Below are positions 40,733 to 46,525 of a DNA stretch of 46,525 nucleotides, one piece after another (within the stretch, counting starts at the first letter, position 1; each line of letters begins with the position of its first letter). The translations under genes were made by a program, and so were the position numbers. The DNA is from Gemmobacter aquarius (GTDB lineage Bacteria > Pseudomonadota > Alphaproteobacteria > Rhodobacterales > Rhodobacteraceae): positions 237,501 through 284,025 of the forward strand of contig NZ_CP028919.1 of the NCBI RefSeq assembly GCF_003060865.1, read 5' to 3'. Below the pieces are notes generated by a model. That model saw only the letters and a program-made list of their open reading frames with translations. It was not told the DNA's origin and did no database searches.

Positions 40733-43700
40733 TTAGAACAGGAAGAAGTCCGCAGAGGTCAGGCCGGAAACGCCGGTCAAGCGGGCAAGTAGAACGGCAT
40801 TGTCCGAGGCGCCGCCGTCATTATCCCAGCACAGATTACCACCGGTAGCATTGGTTTCGAAGATAAACTGCGCGTCAGTGGCACTGGACACGTCACCTAC
40901 GTTCTGCACCGATGCCGAGCCGCCAGCCACCAATTCGCTGCCAAAGCCCGCAACCGAAATGCCGATGTCGTCTACGCCCGAGGCGAAGTCGGTGATGGTA
41001 TCGACCCCATCGTCGGGGCTGTTGAACACGAACATATCGGTGTCGTTGCCGCCCGAGACCGTGTCATCCCCCGCGCCGCCTGTGATCTGGTCGATCAAGT
41101 TGGTGGTCACTGCGCCATCCCGCACTTCGAGCACGTAAATGCCCGTGCGGCCAGTGTTTCCGGCAACGCTATCCCAGTCCAAGCTTGCCCTGGTTCCCGA
41201 TCCGTCAATTTCAAAAACTTCGGGCGTTGCGCCGCCACTGGTATAGCCAGCGCGCGCCGAGTCGAAGTAATTCCAGTTCACGCTTTCGTAGCGCAGGATG
41301 ATGTCGAAGTTTCCGTTGTCACGGTCGACCAGCATCAACTGCGTGGCGTTCGGGACACTTCCCGCCGTGTATTGGCCGACATCGTTCAGCGTCATGGTGA
41401 ACACGCCATTCACCGTATCGACGTCATAGGTGATCAGGTTGGCGCCCGTGGATGTGCCCATTTACCGCAACGCTGATCTCCTCGCTTGCGCTGCCATCTG
41501 CCGAAACCACGATCAGACGGTCATTCACCGTTTGCCCGGTGACCAGCGCCTGAACGTCGGGGCTGCTGTTGCTAAGCTGGTAGGTCCAGTTTCCATTTGC
41601 ATTCACGTTGAACGTGCCAAGCCCGGCCGAGCCAAGGACATTGCTTTGCGCGGTCACGGAGGACTGACCCGCGTCTGCATCCACGACCTGCAACGTGCCT
41701 GAAGCCAGACTGTTGGATGGATCGTCTTCGGATGTGACGCCAGTGCTCAGGACTGTGATGGTGGCAACATCGTTTGTGCCGACAAGCGTAACCGTAACCG
41801 CCTTGGTGGCAGAGCCGCCCTTTCCGTCATTCAGTGTCAGGTTATAGACCTGATCCCGCGTCTCGCCTTCGGCAAGGGCCGCAAAATCGCTCGCGTCGAA
41901 GTCGAAGGCCCAGTCGATCCGGCCTGACCCCTCGCCGGTGGCTGCGTTGCCGATCCCCGCCGTCAGTGTGCCGACATAACCCAAGGCTTGCTCTTGCACC
42001 GAAACCGTGTGGCTATCGGCCAGATCGACGTCGGCAAAGGCCACGCTTCCGGTCGGCCGCTGCTCGGCTATTCCGATCCGGACATCGTCAAAGTTGAACC
42101 GGGCCGGCGTTGCGCCGGTGTTTTGGAATTGTAGCGTTACCACCGACACACCGGCGACATAGCCCTGCACGGTCGACAGGTCGAACACCTCGCGCACCTG
42201 AAGCGTCTGGGCTTGGTTAGGTCCGACATTGATGCTTTGCAGGCCGACCGACTGGCCGTCGACCAGTACCTCGATCCGGTAGGCCGCGCCCACCGGATTG
42301 TCCGCGCGTGTAATCACATCGAAGGTTACGGCAAACTGGTCGTCCGGCACTTGAATGTTTTGCTGCATCGACGCGCCGGGGTTGAGGAACCCCACGAGGT
42401 CGCCTCAGGGAACCGACACCGACGTCGTGAAGAAATTGCTCCCCACGTTCAGGACGCCTGCATCCCCCTGTCAGCGTCCAGCCGTTTGCCGCGCCCAGAC
42501 GGTGGCTGTTGCCGAAATCGGGCGTCGGGTTGCCCTCGAAGTTACCGAAGGGGATCAAGTCACCGTCTCCCGGCACAACTGTTGCGTCGGTCGTCGAGCC
42601 GACTGACGGGGAAACGGCAACCGTCGGCGCGTCGTTGGTGCCTGTGATGGTGACGACAACCACCTGACTGGCCGTACCATCCTGCGACGTCACGGTGATG
42701 CGATCACTGACGGTTTCGCCGGCGCGCAGAGCCTGCACATTGGCGGCTGCGTCGTTCAGGTCATAGGTCCATGCGCCGGAAACGGCGTTGAATGTAAAGC
42801 TGCCATAGGTGCCGGTCAGCCCGCTGGCGGCTTTGAAAACGGCCTCGCCATTATCGACGTCGCTAACGGTCAAACTGCCCGAGACCAGCGCGGTGCTATC
42901 CTCGGCTACTGCGCCCGTCGAGATGCCCGAAATCGTCGCGCCGTCGTTTTGGCCGACCACCGTGATCGTGATGGACGCCGTCGATGTATCGCCGTCGGCA
43001 TCGGTCACGCGATAGGAAATTGTTTCCGAGACGCTTTGCCCCGCCGCGAGGCTTTGCAGGGCGGCATTCGGGGCAAAGGTCAGCGTAGCACTTTGCGCCG
43101 CGCCGCCCAGAGCGGGCGTGAGCACCAAAGTTCCCAAGGTCGAATTCGAGAACAACTGCACCGAAACCGCGCGATCCGGCACGGCGTCGTTGGCCAGCAG
43201 ATCCACCGAAACCGAGGCGCTGTATTCGGTCGCATTGATCCGGTCCAAAACGGCGGTGACAGCCTCGTCTCGCGGATCGAGCAGGACGCCGTTCACGGAA
43301 ATCTGCAGGTTTTCGATGTTGAAAACCGTAAGGCTGGTCACGCTGAAGCTAAAATGGGTCGCAAGACCCAGCGGGTTCAGAAACTGGTTCAAAGGCTGTG
43401 CCAGATGCACCAGGAACGCAGCGACATCGGACTGCACATCAGCGCGCGCCCATTCTGCGCTGGTCAACTCGAGCCGCAGCGTGTCGCGGCCGAAGCCACC
43501 CTCGTAACTGTCGCGAAGTCCGTTAGACAGGGTGTTGCCAGACAAACGATGGATGAAGACATCGCTGCCGGAACCCGTGGCGACCACATCGTATCCCGCG
43601 CCTGCATCGATGACGCTGTTGCCGTTTCCGGCATTTACGACATTGTTTCCAAACCATGTCCAAATGACGTCATTTCCCGCACCGGCCGTTACAGTGTCAT

Positions 43701-43793
43701 CGCCATTGCCTTCGCCAGCCGAGATGACGTCGCGGCCCGAACCTGCGCGACCCGAACCTGCGCGACCTGATTCGAGGCGTGCCAGAAGACGTC
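40733..43793 (-). pseudogene. RTX/VCBS-repeat secreted protein with several frame lesions
   Basis: A large type-I-secreted adhesin-like gene in pieces. From 43793 downward: RTX-like glycine/Asp repeats (GNGDDTVTAGAGNDVIWTW), then VCBS-like repeats (DADGDTSTASITITVVGQND; VTVTLVGTND), a NIDO-like region (LMLVDRDNGNFDIILRYESV) and a C-terminal RTX segment (GGAGDDTVSGGNDTDMFVF) ending SADFFLF, typical of type I substrates. By eye the frame is lost by an extra G near 42475, an in-frame TGA at about 42408, and a change of frame near 41440-41461. The start is also disturbed upstream of 43790. The N-terminus cannot be placed. Sequencing errors in the G-run are possible for one lesion but do not explain all of them. 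Confidence 0.82.
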
Positions 43794-43966
43794 ACCACCC
43801 GCTATGATTGCAACCGGTCGCGCAGGACGGCCTCGGACATGTACCAACATGAGAACATCTGATGAAAAATGCTTTGCATCGGCGGGGCCGGGTGGTGGCA
43901 GGAGACCGCCGAGAGCGCGGCGCCAGTTCTGGCGGAGAGGTCGAAGCCTTTGCTGCGCCGCGCAGG
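43794..43966. other. Short gap between SapC-like gene and RTX pseudogene
   Basis: 173 bp without a convincing gene. It may include the lost 5' part of the RTX gene; ATG-initiated frames here run into early stops. Confidence 0.4.
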
Positions 43967-44710
43967 CTAGCCTGCGGCGCGGCTTTCGGCGCGGGCCAGC
44001 AGGGCGGGCATCTGATGCATGGACTGCAGGTGTATCTGGATCAGGGCCAACATGCCGTTGCGGAACATATCGAGCGCTGTCGCGTCGGGCAGTTGGGCAA
44101 GCTTTTCGGTCGAAACCCGCGAGAAACCGCCCAAAGTCAGCTGGTTTCCGTCTGCGAGTGTTGCGTTTGCCGTTGCCGGTTCGAGCAGGTCCAGGTCGAC
44201 CAGCCGTTCGATAAAGGCCCGCGTCACCGCGTGTTGGGTCTGATAGTCCGAAGTGAAGCGGAGCGTCGATTCAAGGAATTGCGTCCGGTTGCCTGCCGTG
44301 TCGAAAAGCCGTTCACCCTTTCCCGTCGTGTCGAGGCCTTGATAGGTCGTATCGATGCACAGCGTCAGACTGGATTGATCTGGGCTTTCGGCAAAGACGA
44401 AGGGGTAGCGGCGCAGAAAGGCGGGAATGTAGCGCCCTGACCAAGCGCCGTTGCCATCGACGAACAGGTTCTCACCGTCGCGCAACCCCACGATCGCCGC
44501 CGGTGTGATTGCCCAGGCCCCGGCGGTCACATCGCCTGCAAAGACCACGGGATATTCCGCGGCGGCCTTTTCGAATTCGGCCAGAACCAGCGGAACGGAG
44601 TTCAGGTCGGAACTGAAGCCATAGCCGCCATCCTGCCGTACGGAAAGGTTGCGATGGTCGTCAGCCGACAACGGAACCGCGTTTGCATAGATCATCAACT
44701 GCTTGGACAC
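43967..44710 (-). CDS. SapC-family protein (first copy)
   Basis: A 247-residue protein of the SapC family (start VSKQLMIYANAVPLSADDHR; core WSGRYIPAFLRRYPFVFAES; C-terminal LQSMHQMPALLAR). There is no signal peptide or membrane helix. SapC proteins were named for an S-layer/secretion link and are often near type I secretion or RTX genes; their biochemical role is unsettled. The start is GTG at 44710, preceded by GGAG with 5-6 nt spacing. It faces away from the second SapC gene at 44948 and lies next to the RTX pseudogene. Confidence 0.87.
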   Translation of the reverse strand: MSKQLMIYANAVPLSADDHRNLSVRQDGGYGFSSDLNSVPLVLAEFEKAAAEYPVVFAGDVTAGAWAITPAAIVGLRDGENLFVDGNGAWSGRYIPAFLRRYPFVFAESPDQSSLTLCIDTTYQGLDTTGKGERLFDTAGNRTQFLESTLRFTSDYQTQHAVTRAFIERLVDLDLLEPATANATLADGNQLTLGGFSRVSTEKLAQLPDATALDMFRNGMLALIQIHLQSMHQMPALLARAESRAAG

Positions 44711-44947
44711 TGGTTTCTCCTTTACGCACCCAAACCAGACTGGGGCGCTGCCGGTCTTTGTGCAAGCCCCGCCTTGCGGCCAACGGACGGGCTGCGCGCG
44801 GTTCCGGCGGCAGCGCAGGCCTGCGCGGTCCCACGACCGATGTACCGCGCGACCGTCAAAAAATTGACAAAAGATTGACTTAAGTATGGGTCCGGACAAC
44901 TATCGCGCTTTAGTGCCGGGTTGCCGTAACGATGATTGGAGTAAGAT
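44711..44947. promoter_or_regulatory. Divergent region between two SapC-family genes
   Basis: 237 bp that must hold the promoters for both SapC genes. The part nearest the rightward gene is richer in A/T (GACAAAAGATTGACTTAAGT, about 44866-44885), and TTGACT there is a candidate -35. No operator is clear. Confidence 0.45.
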
Positions 44948-45700
44948 GTGTCCGATGTTTCGGCTAACCCCTTGTTTTACAAGAGCGTTACGCCTTTAGA
45001 TTCGCAGCGGCACAAATCCTTGCGCTTGGGTCGGCCGGACCGGGCTTTTGGCTATGCGTCACTTTCCAATCTGATTCCTGCCGTGGTCGACGAGTTCGAA
45101 CTCGCTGCACCCGAGCTTTGCATTGCCTTTCTGCCAACGCCTGCCGGTGCTTCTGCTGTTTTTGTGACCGGCACCGCGCCGGGGCAGAATTGCTTTGTAT
45201 CGGACACGGGAAACTGGACCGGTGCCTATGTTCCGGCCTATCTGCGCCGCTACCCCTTTATCATCGGCGACATCGCCGGATCGGAGTCGGTGCTGTGCTT
45301 TGACGAAAGCTATGCCGGTTTTGGCGATCCAATGGGGCAGCCGCTGTTTGAGGCAGATGGCAACCGGACCGAGGCGCTGGCAAAGGCGTTGGCCTTTTCG
45401 CAGACCTATCGTGATGCGGCCAAGCGGACGGAAAGCTTTTGCCGGATGCTGACCGATTTTGCCCTGCTGCAAGCCGCCACGCTGGACATCACGGCGGCCG
45501 ACGGGTCGCGGTCTACGGTTCACGGTATCGAGATCATCGATGAAGCAGCCCTTGCCGCTTTGTCGGGTGACCGGTTGGCGCAGTTGAATGGCGCAGGCTT
45601 TCTGCGGGCGATCTATGCCCAGATCACCAGCTTGCGGGCGATTTCCCGCCTTACCGTGCCTGCCGCCCCTGCACCTGCACTGGAAGAAGCGACGAACTGA
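44948..45700 (+). CDS. SapC-family protein (second copy)
   Basis: A 250-residue SapC-family protein, paralogue of the divergent gene at 43967 with the same core (WTGAYVPAYLRRYPFIIGDI, then EALAKALAFSQTYRDA) and similar length, but only moderately alike in sequence. The start is GTG at 44948, with GGAG followed by TAAGAT. It is followed by a secreted protein of unknown function (52-nt gap) and the next gene, likely one operon. Confidence 0.87.
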   Translation: MSDVSANPLFYKSVTPLDSQRHKSLRLGRPDRAFGYASLSNLIPAVVDEFELAAPELCIAFLPTPAGASAVFVTGTAPGQNCFVSDTGNWTGAYVPAYLRRYPFIIGDIAGSESVLCFDESYAGFGDPMGQPLFEADGNRTEALAKALAFSQTYRDAAKRTESFCRMLTDFALLQAATLDITAADGSRSTVHGIEIIDEAALAALSGDRLAQLNGAGFLRAIYAQITSLRAISRLTVPAAPAPALEEATN

Positions 45701-45752
45701 ATGATCTGACCGTCAGGCGAGGGATTTTTCCGCCTATGTCTGGAGAGTAGCC

Positions 45753-46418
45753 ATGATGAAACGTGCCCTTGTCCTCGCGCTGCTGCTCGCCTTTGGGCCG
45801 CTGCTGTATCAGGGTAGCGCTTCTGCCGAGACTGCTCCGGCCACGGCGACGGTTCCTGCCGAAACCAAGGCCGCTACCGACCTGCAGGGGTTCCGCTCGG
45901 CCCGTTTCGGCATGACGGAAGACGAGGTGCTTGCCGCGATCAAGACCGATTTCGCGCTGTCGGGCGATGCCGTGCAGATCGGCGAGAACACCGCCGAGCG
46001 CACGCGGGTTATCACCATTACCGTAAAGGACGTGCTGCCCGATGGCGGGGCGAGCCAGATTTCCTACATTTTCGGATACAAGTCCAAGACCCTGATCCAG
46101 GTCGGTCTGCTTTGGTCGGCTGCGGTCGACCCCGACCTGACCGATGCGATGATCTATGCCAACGGCGACACGTTGCGCGCCTTTTTCGAAACTGCGGGCT
46201 ACCTGCCGGAGACGATCACCCGAAACGCCGTGGTGGACAGCGGCATCTTGCTGTTTCGCGGAGCGGATTCGCAGGGGCATACGGCGATCTTGCTGCTTCA
46301 GGGCAGCTTTGCCGAGCGTGACGGAAAGCGCGAGTTGACGCCGCAAGCCCTGACCCTGCTTTACGCCGAGAACCCTGACAAACCCGACGTTCTTCAAATC
46401 GAAAGCGGAGATTTCTGA
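45753..46418 (+). CDS. Secreted protein of unknown function
   Basis: A 221-residue protein with a clear Sec signal (MMKRALVLALLLAFGPLLYQ, cleavage likely after SASAE), then a mostly mixed alpha/beta periplasmic domain (GFRSARFGMTEDEVLAAIKT, SQISYIFGYKSKTLIQVGLL, TLRAFFETAGYLPE, GHTAILLLQGSF). I do not recognise the family. It follows the SapC gene and overlaps the next start by one base (TGATG), so all three are probably in one operon linked to cell-envelope export. Confidence 0.75.
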   Translation: MMKRALVLALLLAFGPLLYQGSASAETAPATATVPAETKAATDLQGFRSARFGMTEDEVLAAIKTDFALSGDAVQIGENTAERTRVITITVKDVLPDGGASQISYIFGYKSKTLIQVGLLWSAAVDPDLTDAMIYANGDTLRAFFETAGYLPETITRNAVVDSGILLFRGADSQGHTAILLLQGSFAERDGKRELTPQALTLLYAENPDKPDVLQIESGDF

Positions 46419-46525
46419 TGGGCAAGCACAGCAGCCATTTCCATCCCGAAATCCTGCCGCTTGTGCAGATATGGCAGCGCCGGCGCCACGCACGGCAGTT
46501 CCTGACCGGGGCAAGCCCGGTTGTG
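46418..46525 (+). CDS. Partial gene, start only
   Basis: The first 36 codons of a gene cut by the window end. It begins MGKHSSHFHPEILPLVQIWQ and continues with a basic stretch (RRRHARQF). It is translationally coupled to the secreted protein gene (TGATG). A function cannot be assigned from this length. Confidence 0.55.
   Translation, partial: MGKHSSHFHPEILPLVQIWQRRRHARQFLTGASPVV

Noticed and set aside
43804..44440. Plus-strand frames opposite the first SapC gene and the gap beside it
   Set aside because: No domain match and the minus-strand SapC gene explains the coding signal.

Overview
The window looks like a chromosome segment of an alphaproteobacterium, most likely a Rhodobacterales (Roseobacter-type) species. 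The basis is the rRNA operon order 23S-5S-tRNA-fMet, the high GC content, the DUF2493 and IstA-type mobile relics, and the CspA/DUF982/DUF6481 and SapC-family genes. The taxonomic call is an inference from gene content; no database was searched.

Layout. (1) 1-1633: the 3' half of 23S rRNA, then 5S rRNA, initiator tRNA and a terminator. (2) 1766-2771: a decayed IS3-family element. (3) 2877-4352: a potassium channel with an extra voltage-sensor domain. (4) 4320-26788: the main feature, a large divergent gene cluster built around a 400-bp AT-rich intergenic region (13152-13551). The leftward arm (13151 to 4320) is a very tight operon: an EthD-fold protein, two GMC flavoprotein oxidoreductases, two paralogous 109-residue Nif11-like proteins, a periplasmic amino-acid-type binding protein, two divergent SDF/DAACS carriers and an Asp/Glu racemase-superfamily enzyme. 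The rightward arm (13552 to 26788) encodes a MetX-like alpha/beta hydrolase, a second alpha/beta hydrolase, a DJ-1/PfpI protein, a benzoylformate-decarboxylase-like ThDP enzyme, a GlgX-type debranching enzyme, an AGE-fold protein fused to a STAS domain, an intrinsic terminator, a PfpI protein, a GlgC-like nucleotidyltransferase without its beta-helix, an EF-hand protein fused to an Erv1/ALR-type sulfhydryl oxidase domain, and a secreted allene-oxide-cyclase/dirigent-like barrel protein. I know of no described pathway with this combination. It is my best candidate for an undescribed system, possibly making or handling a modified small molecule or peptide, but its product cannot be read from the sequence.

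(5) 26905-30451: a broken IS256-type transposase, then a lower-GC island with a bactofilin, an MreB-like actin with an altered catalytic loop, and a divergent gene of unknown function. (6) 30654-32657: a probable metal-related envelope operon (HupE/UreJ-type membrane protein, anchored partner, His-rich secreted protein). (7) 32877-34523: an acetamidase/formamidase with a four-cysteine insert, preceded by a small ORF resembling an acetamidase C-terminus. (8) 34524-37165: an accessory scar with a RES-Xre toxin-antitoxin pair between fragments of plasmid/ICE backbone genes and an IS21-type transposase fragment. (9) 37166-39060: a TIM-barrel epimerase-like protein coupled to a ureohydrolase. (10) 39255-40356: DUF6481, DUF982 and a cold-shock protein. 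(11) 40733-43793: a frameshifted RTX/VCBS-type secreted protein pseudogene. (12) 43967-46525: two divergently transcribed SapC-family genes, a secreted protein of unknown function and the start of another gene cut by the window end.

Many domain calls are made by eye from family motifs. Active-site comparisons, especially for the SDF carriers, the MreB-like protein and the STAS domain, need alignment to confirm.
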